Source of the DNA: a bacterium | GTDB taxonomy: Bacteria; Patescibacteriota; Minisyncoccia; Phycocordibacterales; UBA12445 | DNA: 47,034 nt | NCBI GenBank assembly: GCA_030648005.1 | Contig: JAUSIP010000011.1 | Location: 1-47,034, forward strand | Reading direction: 5' to 3' | Shown: one piece after another, positions 39,608 through 47,034 of the stretch | How the letters are laid out: each line of letters begins with the position of its first letter | How positions within the stretch are numbered: the first letter of the stretch is position 1 | Made by a program: the position numbers and the translations under genes | Notes under the pieces: generated by a model | The model's input: only the letters and a program-made list of their open reading frames with translations | Databases searched by the model: none | Told to the model about the DNA's origin: nothing

Positions 39608-41272
39608 ATGAATCTTAAAAAAATATTGATCGGCGGGCTATTGGCTTCCATAATCCTGCCGTTATCTACTGCCTTGGCGTTAACGCCGTTACCGACTTTC
39701 GGCCCGGCCGTTAATCTCAGGATAAATGATTCAACCGGCCAGGTTGCTATCTTCCCCGGAGATTCCGTCACTCTTTCTTGGTCGCCCTCAGGGACTGGTG
39801 GTGGCTGTACCGCTTCGGGAGGCTGGTCGGGAGCAAAGTCCATATCTGCCGGGTCCGAAAAATTAGAGAACATCACGGAACCAAAAACCTTTACCCTTAC
39901 TTGCGTAGGCGCAGCCGGAACAGTAAGCAATTCAGTGTCAGTGGTAATGGCTTCTAATGTGTCTAAGCCGGAAATCTTTTCCATACAGAGTGGCGACAAG
40001 ACATTGCATATTACTTGGACTAAGGTAAAAGGAGTGGATGGCTACTATATATATCGTTCTAACACCTCAGTCTTCACGCATTCAATTAACAATAAAGTTA
40101 AGGACTTCAAGGATCTCGAGGATATCAATGATCCTAGAACAACAGGGAGGCTAACCTACACTGACAACGACAATGGAGTTGGTTTACGAAACTTAGGGGT
40201 TTACTGCTACAAAATATCTGCTTACGTAGATTTAGGTAATCAACGGTTTGCTGAATCACCGGTTCAGTCACTCGGACAATGTAGTGTACCGAAATCGACA
40301 ACTCCACCCGTAGTCCCAGTAAATCCGCCACCACCCCCTCTTCTCCCTCAATGCGTAACAGAAGGAAATGGACTTAATCCTAATGGTATAGCAAAATGTT
40401 GCCCCGGACTTACTCGTACTCAAGGAAACGGAGCGGCCACTTGTGAAAAACCCAGATCTAGCCCACCAGTAAATCCCATTACTCCTACTACTGTTGTTCC
40501 GGCAGTTCGTGGAGGATTCATACCACCACGACCAGTGCCACGCGGTAATGCAGTAGTTCCTGCACGAACTCCATGCCAAAGCTCTTTCGTTCTTGGCCGA
40601 TTTACTCGATGTCCTGGTGCCAAGCCCATACCTAATTTCGTACCACTGCCTTTTGCTAGCTGTCTGCCCGCATATAACATCGCTCAAAATGACAAAGTTT
40701 TTGTAGAGCAGCAATTGAGCGGGCTCAAGGTAACTTGCAAGGACAACAAACTGATTGACGGCACAGTAAGACCGATCGCTTTCTTCCGTCCATATTGTGG
40801 GGGCGCGGCTCCGAGTCCGGCAATTCTAGCGCAAGAGAAACTCAGACTTGAGAACCTTAGGGCACAAAATACCGTCATTGTCATAAACTGCAACCTTTCT
40901 GATCTTCTTAATCCATCTGTTAATCTACCTCCACCACCAGCTCAAAATCCGGCTCTTTCTCCTGCTGATGTCATTATTGAAAATACCAGAAAATGTGCGG
41001 CGGATGTCATGAACAAATATTACCAGCCGGCAGATGTGAAGAAAAATAAAATTACCAACAAACAGATGGAATTAGGTGCTGAAGAAATTTGTATGGCTAG
41101 CTGTACCTCTCAACGAGATTTAACTGGTGAATTCTTCAGTCGTGGGCACTGCACGCAAATAATCGACCGACGAGTGCAGGAGATACTTGGAGCAAGAACA
41201 TCCAGCCTGCCTTCCAGCTCCAATCCGGCAGCCATATTAGGCGGAATGTTAAACTGGCTCTTAGGTAGATAG
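39608..41272 (+). CDS. Secreted protein with Ig-like and fibronectin-III-like domains, tail-family member 4
   Basis: A 554-residue protein. The signal peptide (KKILIGGLLASIILPLSTALA) is followed by an Ig-like domain (about 30-117, INDSTGQVAIFPGDSVTLSWS...FTLTCVG) and a fibronectin-III-like domain (about 118-215, LHITWTKVKGVDGYYIYRS). A Cys-containing linker, the segment VVPARTPCQSSFVLGRFTRCPG (shared with member 1) and further Cys-rich sequence lead to the tail SSLPSSSNPAAILGGMLNWLLGR. Many Cys pairs suggest disulfides formed by the DsbA-like enzyme. Possibly adhesive; inference only. Confidence 0.87.
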   Translation: MNLKKILIGGLLASIILPLSTALALTPLPTFGPAVNLRINDSTGQVAIFPGDSVTLSWSPSGTGGGCTASGGWSGAKSISAGSEKLENITEPKTFTLTCVGAAGTVSNSVSVVMASNVSKPEIFSIQSGDKTLHITWTKVKGVDGYYIYRSNTSVFTHSINNKVKDFKDLEDINDPRTTGRLTYTDNDNGVGLRNLGVYCYKISAYVDLGNQRFAESPVQSLGQCSVPKSTTPPVVPVNPPPPPLLPQCVTEGNGLNPNGIAKCCPGLTRTQGNGAATCEKPRSSPPVNPITPTTVVPAVRGGFIPPRPVPRGNAVVPARTPCQSSFVLGRFTRCPGAKPIPNFVPLPFASCLPAYNIAQNDKVFVEQQLSGLKVTCKDNKLIDGTVRPIAFFRPYCGGAAPSPAILAQEKLRLENLRAQNTVIVINCNLSDLLNPSVNLPPPPAQNPALSPADVIIENTRKCAADVMNKYYQPADVKKNKITNKQMELGAEEICMASCTSQRDLTGEFFSRGHCTQIIDRRVQEILGARTSSLPSSSNPAAILGGMLNWLLGR

Positions 41273-41298
41273 ATCATAAATCTTAGGTATAGAATATA

Positions 41299-41325
41299 AA
41301 AACACCCCAATACGGGGTGTTTTTA
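41299..41325. terminator. Bidirectional terminator between convergent genes
   Basis: AAAAACACCCC aata CGGGGTGTTTTT, suited to both the upstream plus gene and the minus gene ending at 41330. Confidence 0.9.
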
Positions 41326-41329
41326 TATC

Positions 41330-42631
41330 TTAGAACGCGGAAAGGACAGAGGCTAGATTGCTTGAACTATCGAAGGCATTGGCGATTCCAGAACACCCTT
41401 TCCCTGCCAAGAAGCGTATCTCGCAAGCGGTCATAGGGCGGTTGTAGAGCCTGATCTCATCGAGTGTACCAGCCCCCTTAGGTTGGCCAGGTACATTATC
41501 AAGTCCGAAATACAGATCCTCATCACTAGTAGAGTTATTGCGTGGGATCGTTACTGTTGTTGATGTCATCAGCACTCCATCAAGATAAATATTCGCGACA
41601 GTGCCATTATAGGTCACAGCATAGTGATGCCAGTCGGTGATGTTGTCAGGTGTGACTGTCCCAACAACGAAAGGCACTTGCGTAAGATTAGTATCGTCAA
41701 AAATAGTAAATTTCACATCCTTAGTACCCTTAACAGGCCCAATACTATAGCCGGAACGATCGCGTAAAGAGACGAACCAACTAGAATCGTTCCATCCGCT
41801 AGTGAAGGCCGGGGCTGACTTAGCCCAAAGCGCAAGAGTGAAGTTATTCGGATAGAAAGTCCTGTTATTGGCAGCTACGCAATAAGCATCTGTGCCGTTC
41901 AAGCCAAGCGCCGTACCGAGCCTACCATCAGCGTTGGTGTTCGCACCGCCCTTGGTATCGCAACTATTACCCCCTCTGTCAAACGACCAATATCCGAGTG
42001 AGCCGAAGTTAATGTCTGAGGAACCAACTTCATTAGATAGTGGCGCAGGAGCAGGTGTCGGACTTGGTGCCGGAACAGGCAATATTGGCAGAATAGGCGC
42101 CGACGTCGGTACAACAGAAACTATCGAGGAGCTCACAGTAAAGCTGTTGCTAGTGCCCAATGTTTTACCATCTTTATTCTTTGCAACAACAACGTAATTC
42201 TTGCTAATAATCAAATTATCCGCAACCTGCCAGCTGAAACTATTAGCCGTAAGCTCATTTGAGAGACTTCCCAGTGCCTTGCCGTCGGCCTCCATACTGA
42301 AGCTGACCGGCGAAGAACTATCTGAAGGAACGCGCTTAAAAGAGATATTCACAAGCGAACCCTTAGACAAAGGTGTTGTGATCATATCGAAGCTAACTGA
42401 TGTTGTACGCGACGCAAGTGCTGTCAAATCCGCCTGAAGAAGTTTTATGATCAACTGATACAGTGAATCAAGCGCACTCCGTAGACTTGAGTTGCTAGTC
42501 AGTAGACTTCCGGCTGAACTCTCTATCTGCCTGGCTTGACCTAAAAGCCTAACAGTACCAGCATAGTCAGCGAAACTAAGCACCGGCACAAATAATAAAA
42601 ACAGAGCTATAAATTTAAAATATTTTTTCAT
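41330..42631 (-). CDS. Secreted LamG-domain (concanavalin-like) protein
   Basis: A 433-residue protein: signal peptide (KYFKFIALFLLFVPVLSFA), a helical region, an Ig-like domain (about 95-180, with VSFDMITTPLSKGSLVNISFK), a Pro-rich linker and a LamG/concanavalin-like domain (about 205-415: GYWSFD..., WHHYAVTYNGTVANIYLDGVLM, GTLDEIRLYNRPMTACEI). Such domains bind glycans or proteins on other cells. It ends in SSSNLASVLSAF, which resembles the beginning of the tail in the neighbouring family but lacks the basic end. Exported; ligand unknown. Confidence 0.88.
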   Translation of the reverse strand: MKKYFKFIALFLLFVPVLSFADYAGTVRLLGQARQIESSAGSLLTSNSSLRSALDSLYQLIIKLLQADLTALASRTTSVSFDMITTPLSKGSLVNISFKRVPSDSSSPVSFSMEADGKALGSLSNELTANSFSWQVADNLIISKNYVVVAKNKDGKTLGTSNSFTVSSSIVSVVPTSAPILPILPVPAPSPTPAPAPLSNEVGSSDINFGSLGYWSFDRGGNSCDTKGGANTNADGRLGTALGLNGTDAYCVAANNRTFYPNNFTLALWAKSAPAFTSGWNDSSWFVSLRDRSGYSIGPVKGTKDVKFTIFDDTNLTQVPFVVGTVTPDNITDWHHYAVTYNGTVANIYLDGVLMTSTTVTIPRNNSTSDEDLYFGLDNVPGQPKGAGTLDEIRLYNRPMTACEIRFLAGKGCSGIANAFDSSSNLASVLSAF

Positions 42632-42641
42632 AACACCTATA

Positions 42642-43034
42642 TTATAGCCCGCCCTTATCTAAATTCAAACAAACTGAGTTCAAGCAATACCGCTTACCAG
42701 TTGAGGTTGGACCATCGTCGAAGAGATGCCCGAGATGTGATCCGCACTTGGTGCAGACTACCTCTGTTCGCTTCATACCGTAAGCATTATCTTCCACCAT
42801 CTTCACCGCACCCGGCAAAGCCTCATCGAAAGATGGCCAACCGGTGCCGGAGTCGAACTTCGCAGTCGAAGGGAAGAGTGGATTGCCACAAGCGACACAC
42901 TTATACATCCCACTCGACTTCTCATGTATATACTTGCCTGTGCCCGGAGCCTCTGTCCCCTTCTGTCGCAAAACTTCGTACTGCTCCGGAGTTAATTTGG
43001 CCTTCCAATCTTCTTCTGTAATCTCTTTTTCCAT
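42642..43034 (-). CDS. msrB: Peptide-methionine (R)-S-oxide reductase
   Basis: A 130-residue MsrB. Two zinc CxxC pairs (YKCVACGNPLF and VVCTKCGSHLGHLF), the substrate motif FDSGTGWPSF, and the catalytic Cys in KRYCLNS. It reduces methionine-R-sulfoxide in proteins. No signal peptide, so it is cytoplasmic. Ten bp upstream of the LamG gene on the same strand. Complete and of standard length. Confidence 0.97.
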   Translation of the reverse strand: MEKEITEEDWKAKLTPEQYEVLRQKGTEAPGTGKYIHEKSSGMYKCVACGNPLFPSTAKFDSGTGWPSFDEALPGAVKMVEDNAYGMKRTEVVCTKCGSHLGHLFDDGPTSTGKRYCLNSVCLNLDKGGL

Positions 43035-43060
43035 ATCATCAATTCTAAACCAATAAATGC

Positions 43061-43088
43061 AAAATAAAAAGCCCCGACGTTACGGGGC
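43061..43088 (-). terminator. Terminator of the 43102-43656 gene
   Basis: Minus-strand stem GCCCCG taacgt CGGGGC followed by TTTTTATTTT. Confidence 0.88.
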
Positions 43089-43101
43089 ATCTGCCTATTT
43101 T

Positions 43102-43656
43102 CTAATATCCATCATCGCGACTGAACTCTACTTTGAATTTCTCAAGGCGCTCAATTTGGTTAAACGCATTATCAACATACTTCCATGCAAGAGTTGCAAG
43201 GATCTTCTCAGTCGCATCACACTGACAGACTTTGTCCCTGACATAGTGGTCAATGAGCCACACAACCTCTTCTGACTTCAGTTTACGCTTCAATAACTTC
43301 TCAGCGAGATTGTCATCGTTACAGATCCAAAGCCAACCGTTCTTAAGTGCTTCATGAACAATCCTTTCAGTCATTCCACTAGAAACGCCGAGCTCTGTTA
43401 CTCTTATAGCTGCACCGAGAGCTTCTTTGTTGCTAAAAAATCTCTTCTTACTTTTTTGGAAAATTTCCAAAAACCTACCGGCCACAGAATCGAGAACACC
43501 TTGGGACAGTTTAACTTTCTTAAGCAAGACTATGACTGCAGTCAAACAACTCATACCCTCTTCTGTGGGTATGGAAGTTTTAGATGAAACAAAAGTATCA
43601 ATCAAGACCGACAGCACCGAACAAATAACCTCATCTTCTTGAGTCTTCGACAGCAT
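43102..43656 (-). CDS. Hypothetical helical protein
   Basis: A 184-residue, mostly helical, soluble protein with no recognised family (LSKTQEDEVICSVLSVLIDTF..., ending KFKVEFSRDDGY). ATG at 43656 is supported by the SD GGGAGG four bases upstream; an in-frame upstream start would place that SD inside the gene. It has its own terminator. Lys-rich stretch QKSKKRFF near residue 70. No DGR-target-like C-terminus. Confidence 0.72.
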   Translation of the reverse strand: MLSKTQEDEVICSVLSVLIDTFVSSKTSIPTEEGMSCLTAVIVLLKKVKLSQGVLDSVAGRFLEIFQKSKKRFFSNKEALGAAIRVTELGVSSGMTERIVHEALKNGWLWICNDDNLAEKLLKRKLKSEEVVWLIDHYVRDKVCQCDATEKILATLAWKYVDNAFNQIERLEKFKVEFSRDDGY

Positions 43657-43726
43657 ATGTCCTCCCTGTCTCAATGTAACTTCCGATTACAGATATTAGA
43701 CTAAGATCATTAAAAAGTCTATTGCT

Positions 43727-44734
43727 TCAATACTGTTTTTTTATGTCTTCGAAGGCCAACTCTGAGATGTGACTTATTGTTGACTTCAATTTATCGACAT
43801 CTCCACCCAAAGCCATGACGCATAGAAGATAAGGATGTCCCGGATAGTAGACTACACCGCAATCGCTCAACTCTACGCCTAAAATGTGATCATCCTCATA
43901 CACTCCGCGCTCGCCGTATTTATGTGCGATACTTATACTCTTATCGGCAACACCCGCCACCATTCCGTCCTCGAAGGTTGTTTGTGACAATAACTTCAAC
44001 GCTCTTTCAGAAAACTCTCGATCAAGATAAGTGCTGTTGAATAAAACTCTGAAAAATAGGGAGTAAGTCTTCAGATTCATCGTATACTGATTGGTCTGAG
44101 GAAGAGTTATACCAAGATCTCCGAAAACTTCTTTAATATATCGCGGATTAATACTATCCAGAAGCAGATAAAGCGCTTCATTGTCTGATTCAATGATCAT
44201 AGATCTAATAAGTTCGTCGATCGTATAATATCTGTTAGGCAGAAGCAGTGTTGTTTTAGGCTGGCGAGGCTTCATGCCCCCCTGCTCCGGACCTTTATAG
44301 TAGAGTTTTTTAGAGAGGATGTCCGGATTGGCTTCAGCTTCTTTAAAATATGCGATCATAACCGGAACTTTCAGAAGACTACCAGGCAAGAAAGACATAT
44401 CTTCATTAAGTCCCAGCCAATGCCCGGTCATCGGATCGCGGAAGTAAACCGAAATAGTTTTAACATCGCCATTCGAAATAGAGTCGTTAGTGAAACTCTT
44501 GATCTTCTTCTGCAGGCTTTCGAACTCGACAAAATTCTTCTTCTCCGAATAATCCAAACCCAGCAGTGGGTTTATAAATTCGAAATTCGAGTCTTTGACC
44601 CTAAGCGGTCTTGGGCCTTCATTAGATCGATCTGTCCAGAAGGCACCAAGCCGGTATCCCACAAAGAGGCTGAAAAGTGCCGTGATTAAGAAGGCAGTAG
44701 GTAGTTTAAAGATTTTAGAATAAAAATATTGCAT
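43727..44734 (-). CDS. Class A beta-lactamase-like serine hydrolase, membrane-anchored
   Basis: A 335-residue protein with one N-terminal membrane helix (AFLITALFSLFVGYRLGAF). The hydrolase domain has the SxxK motif in PGSLLKVPV (Ser119, Lys122), SDN (183-185) and a KYG triad (HKYGERG), the three elements of penicillin-recognising enzymes. No clear Glu166-type residue was identified, so D,D-peptidase or another peptidoglycan activity is as likely as beta-lactamase. It faces outward. Single gene. Confidence 0.85.
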   Translation of the reverse strand: MQYFYSKIFKLPTAFLITALFSLFVGYRLGAFWTDRSNEGPRPLRVKDSNFEFINPLLGLDYSEKKNFVEFESLQKKIKSFTNDSISNGDVKTISVYFRDPMTGHWLGLNEDMSFLPGSLLKVPVMIAYFKEAEANPDILSKKLYYKGPEQGGMKPRQPKTTLLLPNRYYTIDELIRSMIIESDNEALYLLLDSINPRYIKEVFGDLGITLPQTNQYTMNLKTYSLFFRVLFNSTYLDREFSERALKLLSQTTFEDGMVAGVADKSISIAHKYGERGVYEDDHILGVELSDCGVVYYPGHPYLLCVMALGGDVDKLKSTISHISELAFEDIKKQY

Positions 44735-44802
44735 CTTACTTCCTATATTGCCATAAAATATAATTTAGGTATATACTCGGCGGAGATTCTTTGATAACTA
44801 CC

Positions 44803-44827
44803 CGCCTTCGCTGAAGCTTCGGCGAGG
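44803..44827. repeat. Palindromic repeat upstream of queE
   Basis: CCTTCGCTGAAGCTTCGGCG followed by AGGC; related to the element inside ileS (22806-22830). It lies 20 bp ahead of the queE start. Confidence 0.55.
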
Positions 44828-44847
44828 CAAAGAAGGGGGGCCGATAA

Positions 44848-45561
44848 ATGAAAATAAATGGGGTGTTCCAATCATTTCAAGGCGAGGGTAAGTCTGTCGG
44901 CATACCATCTGTGTTTCTTCGGCTTTATGGTTGTAATCTGCGTTGTAGCTGGTGCGATACTCCGGAGACATGGAACGAAGAGGGCACAAAATACGAACAT
45001 CCAAAAAAACACAAGAAGATAGATGAGTGCCACTTGCAATCAATAGTAGAGATCGCAAAGAAGCTTAATTGTTATGATGTTAGAAATCTGGTCATCACAG
45101 GTGGTGAACCGCTGATCCAACAGAAAGAGCTTATCGAACTGATGCTAATTCTGAAGAAAGAAGGCTGGCGTTTCGAAGTCGAAACCAACGGCACCCTTCT
45201 GCCCACCAACGCCTTCTTAGATCTCATCGATCAGATCAACTGCTCACCTAAACTTTCAAACGCCGGTCCGGATAATCCTCTATATAGAAGGATAGTACCG
45301 GAAGCCCTTGAAAGGCTGACTGCAAGTCCTAAGACCAACTTCAAATTCGTAATCGAAGGATTCAAAGACATGGAGGAGATCTTCCCTATAATCAATCGTT
45401 ACCAGATCGATAAGTCTCGAGTCTACATCATGCCTGAAGGAAGCACGAGACAGGCACAGCTGACGAGACGAGAAACTATCCGTGCGATAGCCCGAGAATA
45501 CCAAGTCAATTACACTGACCGACTACATATTCTCATGTATGACGACAAGAGGGGGGTTTGA
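44848..45561 (+). CDS. queE: 7-carboxy-7-deazaguanine synthase (radical SAM)
   Basis: A 237-residue radical SAM enzyme. The cluster motif is CNLRCSWC (C-x3-C-x2-C, with Trp as in QueE) in RLYGCNLRCSWCDTPETW, after the QueE start FQSFQGEGKSVGIPSVFLRL; TGGEPLIQ follows. It makes CDG, a precursor of queuosine and other 7-deazaguanines. The rest of the pathway is not in the window. The SD is AAGGGGGG, seven bases before ATG. The small gene at 45563 starts two bp after its stop. Confidence 0.93.
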   Translation: MKINGVFQSFQGEGKSVGIPSVFLRLYGCNLRCSWCDTPETWNEEGTKYEHPKKHKKIDECHLQSIVEIAKKLNCYDVRNLVITGGEPLIQQKELIELMLILKKEGWRFEVETNGTLLPTNAFLDLIDQINCSPKLSNAGPDNPLYRRIVPEALERLTASPKTNFKFVIEGFKDMEEIFPIINRYQIDKSRVYIMPEGSTRQAQLTRRETIRAIAREYQVNYTDRLHILMYDDKRGV

Positions 45562-45562
45562 G

Positions 45563-45838
45563 ATGAGCAAAGATAAGGTCCTGGAGGCTATCAGCACCTA
45601 CCGGAACTATTTTGAAGGAAATAAGATTGAGAAAAAGAGTTTCCCGCATGACCAGCACTATCCCACCAGACGACAGATCATGATGCATTGCCATACTATG
45701 CTAGATAAGATGGAAGCCTTCATCCAAGAAGGCAAAATGGAAAAAACTTTTCGATGGCTTGGCTTCATCCAAGGTTGCCTCTGGTCAGAGAGTATCCACA
45801 ATCTCGAAGAGCTCAAAGATCACAACAGAACGAAATAA
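45563..45838 (+). CDS. Small conserved protein downstream of queE
   Basis: A 91-residue protein with KVLEAISTYRNYF at the start, HCHTMLDKMEAFIQEGKMEKTFRWLGFIQGCLW in the middle and LEELKDHNR at the end. I recall similar uncharacterised proteins in phages and bacteria, but can assign no function. Two bp separate it from queE and the upstream GGGGGG may act as SD, so co-translation is likely. A shared terminator follows. Confidence 0.75.
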   Translation: MSKDKVLEAISTYRNYFEGNKIEKKSFPHDQHYPTRRQIMMHCHTMLDKMEAFIQEGKMEKTFRWLGFIQGCLWSESIHNLEELKDHNRTK

Positions 45839-45844
45839 ACACAC

Positions 45845-45872
45845 CCGCTCCGACCATCGGAGCGGTTTTTTA
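45845..45872 (+). terminator. Terminator of the queE operon
   Basis: Stem CCGCTCCGA cca TCGGAGCGG followed by TTTTTT. Confidence 0.92.
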
Positions 45873-45904
45873 TAAAAAAAAGACCCCCTTGTGGGAGGGG
45901 GGGG
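45873..45904 (-). terminator. Terminator of the sigma factor gene
   Basis: Minus-strand CCCCCCCCT cccaca AGGGGG followed by TCTTTTTTTT. The plus strand shows a run of eight G. Confidence 0.75.
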
Positions 45905-45936
45905 TATACTAGATATATTAACTTCTAAGACTGGCC

Positions 45937-46542
45937 TTAGACCGGTTTTTCTCTCTTAGGTCGAGAGGGGAAAAGGGAGTCAGTGATTCCGGGATACTTC
46001 TCTTCGAGCGACTTACGCATGACTAGTCGTGCACGATGCATCCTACCCTTCAAGACCATGGGCGTAATACCGAGGATTACAGAAGTCTGCTCGTAAGACC
46101 TCCCCTGAATAGCGACGAGATCAATCGCCCTTCTGTAGTTTGGCGGAAGACTATCAATCTCCTTCTTAACCACATCGACGACGAACCGGTTCTCAATATC
46201 CTTATACATATCCAACGCCGGCACAGTCGGCTGAGAAAACCATTTATAATGCTTGGGGTCCGATCGCCGAATCACACGATTGTTGTACTGTATAGAGATG
46301 TTCATGCTGATCCTATAGAGCCATGTGTAGAAAATTGACCTGCCCTGGAACTTTCTTATGTTCTTGTACGCCTCAAGAAATGTCTCTTGAACGATCTCAT
46401 CCGCATCTTCAGAATTGCCCACCAAGCGAAACACCAATGACAATAGCCTACGTCTGTATGCAATGTAGATTGCCTCAAATGCGCTTCTATCTCCATTCTG
46501 GACTTTCCTTACATGCTCCGCATATGGATCCTGAATTGGCAT
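45937..46542 (-). CDS. ECF-type RNA polymerase sigma factor
   Basis: A product of about 201 residues. Sigma region 2 is FEAIYIAYRRRLLSLVFRLVGNSEDADEIVQETFLEAYKNIRKF (about 22-65) with the DADEIVQETF core helix, and region 4 is DSLPPNYRRAIDLVAIQGRSYEQTSVILGITPMVLKGRMHRAR. It redirects RNA polymerase to specific promoters. ATG at 46542 has SD AAGGAGG six bases upstream. It follows a Cys-rich surface protein by 82 bp but has its own consensus promoter. No anti-sigma gene is seen downstream. Confidence 0.94.
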   Translation of the reverse strand: MPIQDPYAEHVRKVQNGDRSAFEAIYIAYRRRLLSLVFRLVGNSEDADEIVQETFLEAYKNIRKFQGRSIFYTWLYRISMNISIQYNNRVIRRSDPKHYKWFSQPTVPALDMYKDIENRFVVDVVKKEIDSLPPNYRRAIDLVAIQGRSYEQTSVILGITPMVLKGRMHRARLVMRKSLEEKYPGITDSLFPSRPKREKPV

Positions 46543-46586
46543 ATCGGCCTCCTTGTCAATGATCGAAGGAATTTTTACCGTAGTAT

Positions 46587-46615
46587 ATAATAGCAAATAA
46601 TATGGTAGGAGTCAA
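46587..46615 (-). promoter_or_regulatory. Promoter of the sigma factor gene
   Basis: Minus-strand TTGACT (46615-46610) and TATTAT (46592-46587) are 17 bp apart, about 45 bp upstream of the start. Confidence 0.8.
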
Positions 46616-46624
46616 GCTAACGGG

Positions 46625-47034
46625 CTATTTTCTAAACAAACCCTTTATGGCAGTAAGGAGTTGTCCGAGAAGGGAGTCAGGAGACCGATTATAAGATGTG
46701 ACACAGGCTGTTCCATTCCAATACTGACCTGTGGTGCATGAACTATAGGGAGAACCGGAACCACTAGAAGAGTTTGGCATTTGGCAATAGTTTGAAGAGG
46801 AGCTCCATGTACCACCCGCTTGCGCACAACCAGTCGCAGGATCCATTGAGTACCCGGAGTCACTTGAGGATGTTACGCAAGCAGAGCCATTCCAGTACTG
46901 ACTTCCAGTACATGATGATCCCGATGTGCCAGTATATGTGCTGCTCGGCATATTACAGTAGTTAGAAGAGGAATTCCACGAACCACCTGCGCTTGCACAC
47001 TCAGACGAAGAACCAGAACTCCCGCCACTCCAAC
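46625..47034 (-). CDS. Cys-rich repeat surface protein, N-terminus outside the window
   Basis: The minus strand stays open to the window edge, so only the last 136 or so residues are seen. Two repeat types alternate: a unit with GSxYWNGxACV after a CTxGQ/CTGSQ, and a unit CAxAGGxWxSSSNYCxMPxSS. Both hold paired cysteines in Ser/Gly-rich sequence, typical of exported adhesive or sheath proteins. The C-terminus is DSLLGQLLTAIKGLFRK, a hydrophobic stretch ending in basic residues like the tails of the 35.7-41.3 kb family. Confidence 0.8.
   Translation of the reverse strand, partial: WSGGSSGSSSECASAGGSWNSSSNYCNMPSSTYTGTSGSSCTGSQYWNGSACVTSSSDSGYSMDPATGCAQAGGTWSSSSNYCQMPNSSSGSGSPYSSCTTGQYWNGTACVTSYNRSPDSLLGQLLTAIKGLFRK

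Overview
The window reads as a chromosomal segment of a Candidate Phyla Radiation (Patescibacteria) bacterium, most like Parcubacteria. Short, tightly packed genes with frequent ATGA overlaps, many housekeeping genes without a Shine-Dalgarno (SD) sequence, CPR-type secreted low-complexity proteins and the particular set of translation and nucleotide genes support this. TGA ends several genes, so the code is standard and the Gracilibacteria/Absconditabacteria recoding is excluded. The lineage call is inference; there is no rRNA gene here.

Layout. 1-3.2 kb: M1 aminopeptidase (cut by the window edge), divergent efp, and the rpsF-ssb-rpsR operon. 3.2-6.4 kb: a complete diversity-generating retroelement (DGR1): RelE/Phd-type toxin-antitoxin pair, reverse transcriptase (RT), avd-like gene, template repeat (TR) and a target gene ending in its variable repeat (VR). 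6.5-13.9 kb: tatD, metG, AI-2E-type permease, M16 peptidase, a DGR-target-like orphan and glyQS. 13.9-18.6 kb: a membrane-anchored surface protein translationally coupled to a second DGR (DGR2) with the same architecture. 18.7-25.6 kb: a six-gene operon thyA-dcd-folA-tmk-ileS-recO with a divergent deaminase. 26-28.3 kb: secE-nusG-rplK and a DHH phosphoesterase. 28.4-33.4 kb: an orphan gene, a DsbA-like protein, two secreted proteins and a subtilase. 33.4-35.7 kb: a small membrane protein and glmS. 35.7-42.6 kb: four tandem paralogous secreted proteins and a LamG protein. 42.6-47 kb: msrB, an orphan, a class A beta-lactamase-like hydrolase, queE, a small conserved gene, an ECF sigma factor and the end of a Cys-rich surface protein.

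The most striking content is the pair of sibling DGRs. In each, the RT (YADD and GNLTSQ motifs) and target lie on the minus strand and the avd-like gene on the plus strand. TR and VR differ almost only at template adenines (18 of 19 changes in DGR1, 15 of 15 in DGR2). Both avd genes lack a good start, but a poly-C tract lies at their 5' end (10 C in DGR1, 8 C in DGR2). With exactly 9 C, each would become an in-frame ATG-started Avd, which suggests phase-variable control. About 290 bp upstream of each TR is conserved between the two elements although the TRs differ. The targets have no signal peptide and share a pre-VR region. A third gene (11784-12419) has the same C-terminal residue spacing and may be another variable protein.

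Other notable items are an IleRS with an inserted histidine-phosphatase domain, palindromic repeats that have entered coding sequence (folA, ileS), and a family of secreted proteins with a conserved hydrophobic C-terminal tail ending in Lys/Arg.
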